A DNA stretch of 64,000 bases from Halochromatium glycolicum. GTDB taxonomy: Bacteria; Pseudomonadota; Gammaproteobacteria; Chromatiales; Chromatiaceae. Where the stretch lies: contig NZ_NRSJ01000013.1 of assembly GCF_016584085.1 (NCBI RefSeq), positions 1 to 64,000 on the forward strand, written 5' to 3'. The position numbers and the translations under genes were made by a program. Position 1 is the first letter of the stretch. The number at the start of each line of letters is the position of its first letter. This document shows, piece by piece, positions 26,570 to 34,605 of this stretch. Below the pieces are notes generated by a model. That model ran no database searches and was not told the DNA's origin. It was given only the letters and a program-made list of their open reading frames with translations.

Positions 26570-29113
26570 TTACTGTCGCAGCTCGAGGATCAGCAGCCTG
26601 GCATCGCGGATCGACACCACTCCATCACCATCGAGGTCGCATGCCTTGCAGTTGTCTGCTGGTTGCCGCAAGTAACTTCTGAGGATGTTCAGATCGGCTC
26701 GATTCACCACGCCGTTTCCGTCCGCATCGCCCTGCAGGGCCGAGAACGCTAGAGCAGCCAGTAGAGGCTCGTGGTCGGACGCACGGCTTGCGGTTTCAGC
26801 GAACTCAGCATTCAGGTGCACAATGTCGAACAGCGCAGCGTCCACGAGGCTGTCGCTGACGAGGATGTGATCGAGCGATTGGCTGTTGCCCTGGAAGATG
26901 AACGAGTAGCGCTCGTTCTCATCCAAGCGCCAGGTCAGGTTGGTCAGCCCGGTGTCCTCCAGGTCAAGCAGCGGCGAAACGAACTCGAATTCGTTGAAGT
27001 CACCGAGCACGACGATCTTCGCGGCCGGGTCTGCGGCGAGCAGATCGCCGACGAACCCCTGCACTGCCGCCGACTGTGTCTGGCGCTCGTCGAGGGAACC
27101 GTTGACGGTGACCTCCTCCTGACGCGCCTCGAACGGCTGCTCGACACCGAGGATCGGCGCGGACCCGCTCTTCGACGAGAAGTGGTTGACGACGACGGTG
27201 ATCGCCTGGCCGTTGAATAGGAAGTCGGCGACGAGCGGGAGCCGGGCATCGAAGAACGCACCGCCTGGCTCCTGGGAGCCGATCGTCTCGATGCTTCTAG
27301 GTACGAGCGAAACGCGAGCCGGGTTGTAGAGGAAGGCTGTGCGGATATTGGCGCCCGGCTGGCCACCGCTCGTGTTGTCGCCAATAAAGGTGTTGTCGAG
27401 GTAGGCGTAGGCCGGTCCGCCTGCGTGCACGATTGCATCGGCCAGCGTCTGCAGGGTCAGGTCAGCAGAGATGGTCCCGTCGTCGACTGACCCGCTGTTG
27501 TCCTGGATCTCCTGCAGCCCGATGATGTCGGGTGCATTGAGGTTCTGGACGATCTGCTCCGCGATCGTGTCGAAGCGGCCGTCGGCGACATCGGTATCGC
27601 CGTCGGCGTCGTTCGGGTCCAGGTTCAGGACGTTGTAACTGGCGACCAGCAGCGTGCGGACCTCCGGGAAAAGATTCGACGCCCCCGGAAGGAGGTCGGC
27701 CGACACAACATTCGCGGAGAAGTCCTCCACTGGATAGATCTCGAAATTGCCGAAGCTGGAGCCAATCACGCCCGTCACGTCGCCGAGCCGGTCTCCGACA
27801 GCGACTTCAGGAAACGCGAAGTCGAAGATATCGCTGTTGTCATTGACCTGGATGCGTTCCGGATTGAAGTCGTCCGGCGAGATATTCAGGGTGCCGCTGA
27901 GCGAAAGCCCGGTTGCGCTCGACCCCTGGTTGTTTGCTGCGAAGATCTCGCCAAAGCGATTGGTCCCGGCGACGGCGACGAGGTCCTCGGCGGTGACCAG
28001 CATCCCTTCGAGGCTCTCGAAGAAATCGATGCCGTCGGTCGTCGGGTCGAAGTCTCCGAGGCCGGCGATGGCTCCAAAGGCGTCGTCGTCGATGTTTTCG
28101 CTCGGAGCGATGCGACCGCTGTTGCCGATGACCACCGGCGCCGGCAAGGCAACGCCGGACGCGGTGATGGTGACCTCGGGATTGCCGACGATCTCCGTCG
28201 TCGATAAGTTGCCTGTCGAAGGGCCGCCCGGAATAAACTCGGAGACGAGGCCTGTCACAGTGACGGCATCGCCGACGGCTACGCCGGGCGCGCTGCCGGT
28301 AAAGACAAAGAGGGCGTCCGAGGTCGCGAGGTCACCATCGCCCTCCGGGTCCTGCAGGTAGAAGCCGTTGCTGTCGACGGCGGTGACGACGCCGTCGGTC
28401 GTCACCTCTTCGCCGGCGAAGGGCGAGCTGTGCCCTGCTCCCTGGATCTCTGGAATGCTCGCCGACGCGATGTTGCCACCGAGATCACCGGTGCCTGCCG
28501 TCGGGAAGTTATTGGTCAGGAAGAAGTCCGCGAGGACCCAATCGGTGGCCGTGTCGGTATCGATGCCATCTGCAGCGCGGCGGCCACCGGCCGGCAGGAA
28601 GCGGCCGTCTGGTCCGATCACCGGGGCGCCAAAGAAGAACGCATCCCCCGCATCGCCGTCGAATACGCCCAGGGCGTCGAGCACGATCTCGTTGCCAGTG
28701 ACATTCGCGCCGGCGATGGATGAGGTTTGCACCAGCGCGATCGTGTAGCTCGAGTTCTCGACCGCGTTGGCCTCGATCGTCCGGTTCGGCGCGACGCCGT
28801 AGGTCGCGAAGACTGAATCGTTGCCGACCAGGAAGAAGCCATTGTCGCCGAGTGCGTCACCCGTCGCGAAGTCGTATTGGAAGTCGATCGCTCCGTTCGC
28901 CGCGATGTCATCGGATTCGACGACGATCAGAGAGATGCCTGCTAGTGAGGAGCCAGGAACACCGTAAAGCTCGACAAATTCGACATCCGCACCGGTGGTC
29001 GAGCCGACCACCTCATTTATCACCGTCTCGGCAGTGGCGGTGCCGATCAGACCGATGCCTAGGTCCAACACCAGGACCAGGGTGCCGATGCGTCGTTGGC
29101 GGTTAGAGAACAT
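26570..29113 (-). CDS. Secreted ExeM/NucH-type nuclease with C-terminal dockerin-like pair
   Basis: An 847-aa extracellular nuclease. A signal peptide (ends ATAET) is followed by a lamin-tail-type domain (INEVVGSTTGADVEFVELYG), an OB-fold region, then an endonuclease/exonuclease/phosphatase domain. That domain shows VASYNVLNLDPNDADGD (about residue 495), DIIGLQEIQDNSG, VVVNHFSSKSG, VVLGDFNEFEF and SDHEPLLAAL, the usual Mg-dependent active site. The last about 55 residues are an EF-hand pair almost identical to the one in the next gene. The start has a GAGGAGG box eight bases upstream. Extracellular DNA degradation for phosphate or nucleosides is the likely role, with the 5'-nucleotidase 103 bases downstream finishing the job. 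Confidence 0.88.
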   Translation of the reverse strand: MFSNRQRRIGTLVLVLDLGIGLIGTATAETVINEVVGSTTGADVEFVELYGVPGSSLAGISLIVVESDDIAANGAIDFQYDFATGDALGDNGFFLVGNDSVFATYGVAPNRTIEANAVENSSYTIALVQTSSIAGANVTGNEIVLDALGVFDGDAGDAFFFGAPVIGPDGRFLPAGGRRAADGIDTDTATDWVLADFFLTNNFPTAGTGDLGGNIASASIPEIQGAGHSSPFAGEEVTTDGVVTAVDSNGFYLQDPEGDGDLATSDALFVFTGSAPGVAVGDAVTVTGLVSEFIPGGPSTGNLSTTEIVGNPEVTITASGVALPAPVVIGNSGRIAPSENIDDDAFGAIAGLGDFDPTTDGIDFFESLEGMLVTAEDLVAVAGTNRFGEIFAANNQGSSATGLSLSGTLNISPDDFNPERIQVNDNSDIFDFAFPEVAVGDRLGDVTGVIGSSFGNFEIYPVEDFSANVVSADLLPGASNLFPEVRTLLVASYNVLNLDPNDADGDTDVADGRFDTIAEQIVQNLNAPDIIGLQEIQDNSGSVDDGTISADLTLQTLADAIVHAGGPAYAYLDNTFIGDNTSGGQPGANIRTAFLYNPARVSLVPRSIETIGSQEPGGAFFDARLPLVADFLFNGQAITVVVNHFSSKSGSAPILGVEQPFEARQEEVTVNGSLDERQTQSAAVQGFVGDLLAADPAAKIVVLGDFNEFEFVSPLLDLEDTGLTNLTWRLDENERYSFIFQGNSQSLDHILVSDSLVDAALFDIVHLNAEFAETASRASDHEPLLAALAFSALQGDADGNGVVNRADLNILRSYLRQPADNCKACDLDGDGVVSIRDARLLILELRQ

Positions 29114-29212
29114 CGCTTGGCCTCCTCGAAAAAACCCGGAGGTTAAACGATTGCCATTACCGTTCTGGGTCAGCCCGATGAATATTTTCTGAGCGGTTCA
29201 CTGAGTTTTGCT

Positions 29213-29374
29213 ATGTCGCTAATCGGCAAGGCGGCTCTGGTAGCCTTAACTGGTATCCAATCGCCTCCGAATGTCCCGCGGCTCGCCGAACGGTTTCGGC
29301 TTCATGCGGTGCTGACCTTGCCGGTGACTGAGGCGGATGTCGAGGCCATCCTGCGAGCGGAAGCGCCTGCCTGA
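29213..29374 (+). CDS. Possible 53-aa upstream peptide overlapping the HugZ-like gene
   Basis: A short frame starting at the ATG at 29213, beginning MSLIGKAALVALTGIQSPP and ending AILRAEAPA, with its TGA overlapping the ATG of the next gene (TGATG). The overlap would couple translation. No family is recognised, and a residual or mis-started piece of the next gene's ancestor is also possible. Confidence 0.3.
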   Translation: MSLIGKAALVALTGIQSPPNVPRLAERFRLHAVLTLPVTEADVEAILRAEAPA

Positions 29375-30096
29375 TGAACGGTGGTGACAAACAGGCCGAT
29401 CGGGCTCGCCAGGTGCTTGCCGGCACCTTCCATGGCCTGCTCTCGACCCATTCCCAGGAGCTGACCGGCTACCCGTTTGGCTCGGTCGTGCCCTACGTCC
29501 TGGACCAGGAGGGGCTGCCGCTGCTCCTGTTGAGCCCGCTCTCGCAACACACCAGGAATCTCGATGCCGACAGCCGCTGCGGACTGACGGTGGTCGAAGA
29601 GCGCGAGGGCGATGTCCAGCAACGCGGCCGCCTGAGCGCTGTTGGCGATGTCGCACCAGCCGGTGCAGAGGCCGATGCCGAGCGCTACTTTCGCTACTTT
29701 CCACACACGCGCGACTATCTTGAGCAGCTCGGTTTCCGCTTCTACCGCTTCACCCCGCTTCGCTTCCATTGGAACGGCGGCTTTGCCACCGCGCGTTGGT
29801 TCAGCAACGACCGCATCGTTCGCGCCAACCCGCTGAGCCTCGAATCACAGCGTCGGATCATCGCGCACATGAACCAAGATCATACCGATGCGCTGCGCCG
29901 ATACCTGGCGCGACTCGACGGCGTTGCGAGCGAGCAGGATGTCACCATGGTCGGGATCGACGCCGAAGGCATCGATCTTCGGGTTGCAGAGCGTCTGCGA
30001 CGCGTTCCGCTGCACCGCGCGATCAACTCACCGGCAGAGGCGCGTGAGGTTCTGGTCGAGATGGCCGTTCAGCGCCAACGTGCTGGCCCGGACTGA
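29374..30096 (+). CDS. HugZ-like heme utilisation/PPOX-fold protein
   Basis: A 240-aa protein with an N-terminal split-barrel flavin/heme-binding domain (about residues 10-155; LLSTHSQELTGYPFGSVVPY, LSPLSQHTRNLDADSRCGLTV). The C-terminal DUF2470-like domain has AHMNQDHTDALRRYL near residue 165 and DAEGIDLRV. This two-part layout matches HugZ-type heme-degrading oxygenases and related pyridoxamine-oxidase-like proteins. Heme degradation is inferred from family; no heme transporter is adjacent. Divergent from the nuclease operon. Confidence 0.85.
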   Translation: MNGGDKQADRARQVLAGTFHGLLSTHSQELTGYPFGSVVPYVLDQEGLPLLLLSPLSQHTRNLDADSRCGLTVVEEREGDVQQRGRLSAVGDVAPAGAEADAERYFRYFPHTRDYLEQLGFRFYRFTPLRFHWNGGFATARWFSNDRIVRANPLSLESQRRIIAHMNQDHTDALRRYLARLDGVASEQDVTMVGIDAEGIDLRVAERLRRVPLHRAINSPAEAREVLVEMAVQRQRAGPD

Positions 30097-30119
30097 CGTC
30101 TGACTGGTCATCATTTCGA

Positions 30120-30137
30120 TGGGTCTGACGCGACCCA
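30120..30137. promoter_or_regulatory. Palindrome TGGGTC-N6-GACCCA, site 1
   Basis: An 18-bp inverted repeat with perfect six-base arms, 23 bases after the HugZ-like stop. The same palindrome recurs at 30237-30254 with the same spacer length and a different spacer sequence. This is the pattern of a dimeric regulator's operator. It lies upstream of the eCIS operon; regulator unknown. Confidence 0.5.
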
Positions 30138-30141
30138 CCAG

Positions 30142-30183
30142 GCTTGAAGGCTGGTGAACATTGCTTGAAAGGCTGATGAACAT
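30142..30183 (+). repeat. Two tandem copies of a 21-bp sequence upstream of the eCIS operon
   Basis: 30142-30162 and 30163-30183 both read GCTTGAA, GGCTG, TGAACAT with one substitution and a compensating one-base offset. A 21-bp phase puts both on the same face of DNA two turns apart, as for direct-repeat binding sites of response regulators. Confidence 0.55.
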
Positions 30184-30236
30184 GAAAGAAGCAGTCTTTT
30201 GAGACGGTCCCGACGTCTGCTTCGCTAGTCTGAGCT

Positions 30237-30254
30237 TGGGTCATAGCAGACCCA
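30237..30254. promoter_or_regulatory. Palindrome TGGGTC-N6-GACCCA, site 2
   Basis: Second copy of the 18-bp operator-like palindrome, centred 117 bases from the first and 120 bases before the first eCIS gene. Together with the tandem 21-bp repeats between them it makes a compact candidate control region for the injection-system operon. Confidence 0.5.
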
Positions 30255-30373
30255 CCCAGGCGTTTCTACAAATTCTTAACTCCCTGTTTCGCATGGGCCT
30301 GGGTCGTGTCCCGTCATATGGCCCATGGCTTGCTCCATCTCCCGCCATCCCCTCAAACGGCGTTGCGAGATCT

Positions 30374-30631
30374 GTGAGCGACTACTCCGAGAAGGGCATC
30401 CCCGAGATCGCGGGCGAGATCACCAGCTATCTCGCCGCGCACAGGAAGGCCGCCGACACCCTGGAAGGTGTGGCCGGTTGGTGGATCACGCGGCATCGGG
30501 TCGAGGAGTCTCAGCAGCGCGTCCAGGAGGCGCTAGACCTCCTCGTCGCTCAAGGCAAGGTCAACCGTGAGCCGCTGGCCGACGGGCGGATGCTCTACTC
30601 GCTTAACGAGGACGACTCCGCCGATGGCTAA
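30374..30631 (+). CDS. Small winged-helix-like protein, first gene of the eCIS operon
   Basis: An 85-aa protein. The GTG at 30374 is chosen because the residues upstream are unlike a protein and the sequence from VSDYSEKGIPEIAGEITSYL reads as an ordered fold; an in-frame ATG at 30293 is an alternative. The pattern helix-helix-turn-helix followed by a short beta-wing (LVAQGKVNREPLADGRMLYSL) suggests a winged-helix fold. It overlaps the DUF4255 gene by eight bases. Whether it regulates the operon or is a structural part is unknown. Confidence 0.65.
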   Translation: MSDYSEKGIPEIAGEITSYLAAHRKAADTLEGVAGWWITRHRVEESQQRVQEALDLLVAQGKVNREPLADGRMLYSLNEDDSADG

Positions 30632-31274
30632 CATCCGTGCGCTCGAGGCGGTCAGCGAGGCGGTGATCCACCAGCTACGCAGCAACATGCGTCCGGCGGA
30701 CTTCGCCGATGCGCTGGACCCGCTGATCGATCCCGAGCTGCAGCTCGACTTCCGGGTTTTCACCTCTCGCGACTTCGCCAGCTCGCCCATCACCAACGGC
30801 GTCTCGCTCTTTCTCTATCGTATCTTCGCAAACGGGACCCAGCGACTGCCGCCGGGCCGGATCGGGCCCGATGGGCAGCGGCGGCAGACGCTATTGCCGG
30901 TGGAGATGCACTTTCTCTTGACCGTCTGGGCCGGGGAGGCGTCGCTGCAGCACGCGCTGGCGGGCTGGATGATGCGGGTGATGGAGGACTCCTCACTATT
31001 GCCGGCGAGCGTACTGACGGCGGTCGCGCCGACGGTGTTCCGCAGCGACGAGACGCTCGAGCTGAGCCTAGCGGAGCTAAGCACCGAGAACCTGCTGCGT
31101 ATCTACGAGGTGCTGATGCCCAACGTCTATCAGCTCTCGGTGCCCTACGTGGCGCGGGTGATCCATCTCGAGTCCGAGCTGCCCCTGCGTTCGGGCTCCG
31201 GCGCTGAGGTGCAGGAGCGGGTGCAGCGGGCAGCTCGATACAGCCCGAGGGCAATGGACGAGGACGCCTCATGA
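30624..31274 (+). CDS. eCIS DUF4255 (Afp16/Pvc16-like) tube-terminator/cap protein
   Basis: A 216-aa protein with the DUF4255 pattern: MANIRALEAVSEAVIHQLR, FVSLFLYRIFANGTQR, then LLPVEMHFLLTVWAG and ENLLRIYEVLMPNVYQLSVPYVARV. In antifeeding-prophage and PVC-type injection systems the homologue caps the distal end and sets tube and sheath termination. The start at 30624 (MANIRAL) is used rather than a frame from 30567 because of the family N-terminus. The stop overlaps the following gene as ATGA. Confidence 0.9.
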   Translation: MANIRALEAVSEAVIHQLRSNMRPADFADALDPLIDPELQLDFRVFTSRDFASSPITNGVSLFLYRIFANGTQRLPPGRIGPDGQRRQTLLPVEMHFLLTVWAGEASLQHALAGWMMRVMEDSSLLPASVLTAVAPTVFRSDETLELSLAELSTENLLRIYEVLMPNVYQLSVPYVARVIHLESELPLRSGSGAEVQERVQRAARYSPRAMDEDAS

Positions 31275-32200
31275 GCGGCAGGGCAGCCTTCAGCGTCCTG
31301 GAGACGGTCTCCGTCTGCACGCCGCTTGGCATCCGCTTCTGGGACCCGGTGACCGATGAGCAGATCCGCGACGCTTTGCGGGTGACGGCTTGGCCCGCCG
31401 ACGCGCCCAGCCGCGCGGTGACCGCCTATCGGTCTCGCTCCGATATCTATGTGTTGCAGGGACTGCCGGGTCTACGCGACCTCGAGTACCCGGGCGACCT
31501 CGAGTACCCGGGCGACCTCGAGTACCCGGGCGACCTCGATGAAGCAACCAGCTCGCCGCCGCCTCAGCGGCCATTCGTGATCCAGGTCGAGGACGACCAG
31601 CGCCGCTATCTGCCCGCGGCGCGTGCGGTCGATCTGCCCCTGCCCTATCGGGGTGTCTATCCGAGACAGAGGACGCTCTACAGTCCGTCGACGGATGCGC
31701 CGCCAGGCTTCCTGCTGCTCTCGACGGTGGCCCGTCAGCGCCCGTCCTGGATGGCCGGAATCTACGGCGAGCTCTTCGACCAGGTCAACGGGCGGCCCGC
31801 TGCGCATGCACTGATCCAGGTCTCCGTCGGCGGTGAGGAGGGCTATGGTCTCAGCGATGGCGAGGGCCGTTTCGCGGTCTGGCTGCCGTATCCGGGCATT
31901 GCGCAGGACATCACGGGCTCTCCGCCGCCGGCGCTCGGCTTGGGGTCGCTATTTGGCCAGAGCTGGCCGCTCGAGCTGCGGGTGCTCTACGACCCAGACC
32001 ATCAGGTCGCGCTGTCGCGCACCGAGCTGCCCGATTACCTGAGTCTGCTGACCCAGCCGCTGGCCGATCTCTGGCTGGAGTCGCCGGAGCTGGGCGCCAG
32101 TCCGGGCCTGGCGGAGGTCTGGTCGGGGGCGCTGGATTACGGCCGTGAATTGAGTGTAACGACGCTGGGTGCGCAGCGGTTGCTGATCGAGCCCAGATAG
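31271..32200 (+). CDS. eCIS accessory protein with carboxypeptidase-regulatory-like domain
   Basis: A 309-aa protein of the injection-system operon. Residues 1-70 are an N-terminal domain, residues 70-90 hold a (DLEYPG)3 repeat, and a second region has the pattern IYGELFDQVNGRPAAHALIQV, SDGEGRFAVWLPYPG (about residues 162-210), typical of carboxypeptidase-regulatory/transthyretin-like beta-sandwiches. Such beta-sandwich domains serve as decoration or receptor-contact modules. No family name is recognised for the whole protein. It overlaps the DUF4255 stop by four bases and lies 31 bases before sheath 1. Confidence 0.65.
   Translation: MSGRAAFSVLETVSVCTPLGIRFWDPVTDEQIRDALRVTAWPADAPSRAVTAYRSRSDIYVLQGLPGLRDLEYPGDLEYPGDLEYPGDLDEATSSPPPQRPFVIQVEDDQRRYLPAARAVDLPLPYRGVYPRQRTLYSPSTDAPPGFLLLSTVARQRPSWMAGIYGELFDQVNGRPAAHALIQVSVGGEEGYGLSDGEGRFAVWLPYPGIAQDITGSPPPALGLGSLFGQSWPLELRVLYDPDHQVALSRTELPDYLSLLTQPLADLWLESPELGASPGLAEVWSGALDYGRELSVTTLGAQRLLIEPR
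31478..31531 (+). repeat. Three exact copies of an 18-bp unit, GACCTCGAGTACCCGGGC
   Basis: In-frame tandem repeat giving (Asp-Leu-Glu-Tyr-Pro-Gly)3, with a partial fourth unit (GACCTCGA) after it. Exact identity at DNA level implies recent expansion or gene conversion. Confidence 0.9.
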
Positions 32201-32231
32201 CCTTGTTGAGCCATCTTGCGGAGATTTGGAC

Positions 32232-34094
32232 ATGCCTGAATATCTCGCGCCCGGCGTCTTCGTCGAGGAGACCAGCTTTCGGCAGAAGACCATCGAGGGT
32301 GTCAGTACCAGCACCACGGGCTTCGTCGGGCCGGCCAGGTTCGGGCCAACCGGGGGTGAGCCCGAGATCCTGACCAGCTTCACTGAGTTCGAGCGCATCT
32401 ACGGCGGCATCGACGCGCTGAGTCTTGGCGGCGGAACCCAGCGCCAGACCAACTATCTGGCGCAGGCGGTGCGGGCCTACTTTGAGGAGGGTGGCAAGCG
32501 GCTCTATGTCGCACGGGTCTTCAACTCGGTGAGCGATGACGACGACGGCGTTGCCAGTTGGCAGCCGGGTGGGGCCTCGCCGCCCGAGTATGAATTCCGG
32601 GCGCGCTATCCCGGTGCAGCCGGCAACATGGCCGTGACCCTCCTGTTCAAGCGCGGTCCCAACGTCCGGCGGGTGGTCGATGGCTCGGCCACGCTGAGCG
32701 GTGTGCGCGATGCCCAGGTGGTGCTGGTCGACCTGGGCGGTGGCTCGCCCAGCCAGCTCGAGCTCTACGCGGTCACCAGCCGGCTCGAGGGTGGCATGCG
32801 CCGCTTTGGGCTGGAGAACCCGGACCTGAGCCCGAGCGGGCCGGACTTGGATAGCGTCACCGCCGTCTATCCGCTTACCGTGACGGTCACAGCCCAAGGC
32901 AGCGGCCGCTTCGATCAGGAGCAGGCATGGGAGGACCTGGCGCTGAACCCCGGGCAGGCGGGCTCGCTGAGTGCGGTCCTCGCCGTCGAGCCGCAACGCC
33001 GCGCCACGGCGCTCTATGTCCCCTTGGTGTTCGATCCACAGGATCTCGAGACCGGGCTCGAGATCGCAAGCACGCTTCTGAGCGGCGACGGAACAGACAT
33101 CCTCCAGGCATTGGACGATGCCGAGGCGACGGACGCCGACCGCAGCCTGCACTTCGAACTCGAGGGCGGCAACGACGGCAGTCCGCTGCTGACGGCCGAC
33201 TATCAGGGTCGAGAGGACACCGACGGCACTAAGAGCGGCCTGGTCGCCTTTGAGGACCTGGAGGACATCTCCATCCTGGCCGCGCCCGGCTCGACGGCGA
33301 CCGAGATCCTGAACGCCGAGAGCGTCGGACGCGGCGTGATTGGTGCCCTCATCACGCATTGCGAGCGCATGCGCTATCGGATCGCGGTGCTCGACTCGCT
33401 GCGCGGTCAGCTGCCGAGCGAGATCCGGGAGCTGCGCGGCGGCATCGACAGCACACGCGCGGCGCTCTACTACCCCTGGGTGCGGATCAGCAATCCGCTC
33501 GCCGATGACCCCCTGGCCCCGAGCGAGATCCTGCTGCCCCCGAGCGGCTTCGTCGCCGGCATCTACGCGCGCAACGACGTTGAACGGGGCGTGCACAAGG
33601 CGCCCGCCAACGAGGTCGTGCGCCTGACGCTCGGCTTTGAGCTGCTGATCAACAAGGCTCAGCAGGAGGTGCTGAATCCGCTCGGCATCAATTGTCTGCG
33701 CTTCTTCGAGGGGCGCGGCTACCGTGTTTGGGGCGCGCGCACCACCAGCTCCGACGCCGAGTGGAAGTACGTCAACGTGCGTCGCTACTTCGCCTTCCTG
33801 GAGCGCTCTATCGAGAAGGGTACCCAGTTCGCGGTCTTCGAACCGAACGGACCCGAGCTTTGGGAGAACATCCGGCTCACGGTCTCGGACTTCCTGTTCA
33901 ACGAGTACACCTCGAATCATCTCCTGGGCACCAAGCCGGAGCAGGCCTATTTCGTGCGCTGCGACCGCACGACCATGACCCAGAACGACATCGACAACGG
34001 TCGGCTGATCTGCCTGGTCGGCGTCTCGCCGCTGCGGCCCGCCGAGTTCGTGATCTTCCGCATCGGGCAGAAGACCGCCGATGCCCGCTCCTGA
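32232..34094 (+). CDS. eCIS contractile sheath protein 1
   Basis: Forms the contractile outer sheath around the inner tube. At 620 residues it has the conserved N-terminal YLAPGVFVEETSFR and the C-terminal sheath core: GVHKAPANEVVR (about residue 455), NPLGINCLRFFEGRGYRVWGARTTSS, EWKYVNVRRYFAFLERSIEKG, FVRCDRTTMTQNDIDNG. The ATG at 32232 is preferred over an upstream TTG at 32226; GGAG lies about nine bases before it. The middle third is a variable surface domain. It precedes tube gene 1 by 28 bases. Confidence 0.95.
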   Translation: MPEYLAPGVFVEETSFRQKTIEGVSTSTTGFVGPARFGPTGGEPEILTSFTEFERIYGGIDALSLGGGTQRQTNYLAQAVRAYFEEGGKRLYVARVFNSVSDDDDGVASWQPGGASPPEYEFRARYPGAAGNMAVTLLFKRGPNVRRVVDGSATLSGVRDAQVVLVDLGGGSPSQLELYAVTSRLEGGMRRFGLENPDLSPSGPDLDSVTAVYPLTVTVTAQGSGRFDQEQAWEDLALNPGQAGSLSAVLAVEPQRRATALYVPLVFDPQDLETGLEIASTLLSGDGTDILQALDDAEATDADRSLHFELEGGNDGSPLLTADYQGREDTDGTKSGLVAFEDLEDISILAAPGSTATEILNAESVGRGVIGALITHCERMRYRIAVLDSLRGQLPSEIRELRGGIDSTRAALYYPWVRISNPLADDPLAPSEILLPPSGFVAGIYARNDVERGVHKAPANEVVRLTLGFELLINKAQQEVLNPLGINCLRFFEGRGYRVWGARTTSSDAEWKYVNVRRYFAFLERSIEKGTQFAVFEPNGPELWENIRLTVSDFLFNEYTSNHLLGTKPEQAYFVRCDRTTMTQNDIDNGRLICLVGVSPLRPAEFVIFRIGQKTADARS

Positions 34095-34122
34095 AAACCG
34101 CTGACCGGAGGGCGACCCAGTC

Positions 34123-34581
34123 ATGGCCACCGAACGACTCGATAGACCCTACTCCCAGTTCAATTTCCGCGTCAGTTGGGACGGTCTGGACGAGAACAGC
34201 GCCCAGGCGGGCTTCCAGGAGGTCTCGGGCCTGGGGATGGAGATCACGATCGCCGAGTACCGCGCCGGCAACGCGGCGACCAATGAGCCAACCAAGATCA
34301 CCGGCACCGTCAAGACCCCGGATGTCACCCTCAAGCGCGGTGTTATCGGCGAGCTGAGTACCCTCTATGACTGGCTCAACGAGGTGCGTAACGGCTCGCA
34401 GATCGCGCTCAAGAACGTCACCATCAAGCTGATGAGCGAGGACCGCGAGACGGTCGCCCAGACCTGGCGCCTGATCAACTCGCGTCCCATGAAGTACACC
34501 GGTCCTAGCCTGAACGGCAAGGGCACGGACCTTGCCGTCGAGGAGCTGGTGCTCTCGGCCGAGCGCATCGAGCTCAACTGA
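34123..34581 (+). CDS. eCIS inner tube protein 1 (gp19-like)
   Basis: A 152-aa phage-tail-tube homologue. Hexamers stack to make the rigid inner tube driven through the target membrane. The typical pattern is YSQFNFRVSWDG at residue 7, VSGLGMEITIAEYR, LKRGVIGE and VAQTWRLINSRPMKYTGPSLNG. Follows sheath 1 and has GGAGG in its leader. A 12-bp duplication lies across its stop codon. Confidence 0.93.
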   Translation: MATERLDRPYSQFNFRVSWDGLDENSAQAGFQEVSGLGMEITIAEYRAGNAATNEPTKITGTVKTPDVTLKRGVIGELSTLYDWLNEVRNGSQIALKNVTIKLMSEDRETVAQTWRLINSRPMKYTGPSLNGKGTDLAVEELVLSAERIELN

Positions 34582-34593
34582 GAGCTCAACTGA
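34570..34593 (+). repeat. 12-bp tandem duplication over the tube-1 stop codon
   Basis: GAGCTCAACTGA is repeated exactly at 34570-34581 and 34582-34593, so the Glu-Leu-Asn-stop end is copied directly downstream. The second copy is untranslated. A recent slippage event without effect on the protein. Confidence 0.85.
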
Positions 34594-34605
34594 GGCGCCG
34601 CCTGA

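Noticed and set aside
31478-31531. Possible CRISPR from spaced repeats
   Set aside because: Repeats are tandem, in frame in a gene and without spacers; no cas gene in the window.
31911-34130. 739-aa antisense frame over the sheath gene
   Set aside because: Long but mirrors the sense gene's codon bias; no domain motif.
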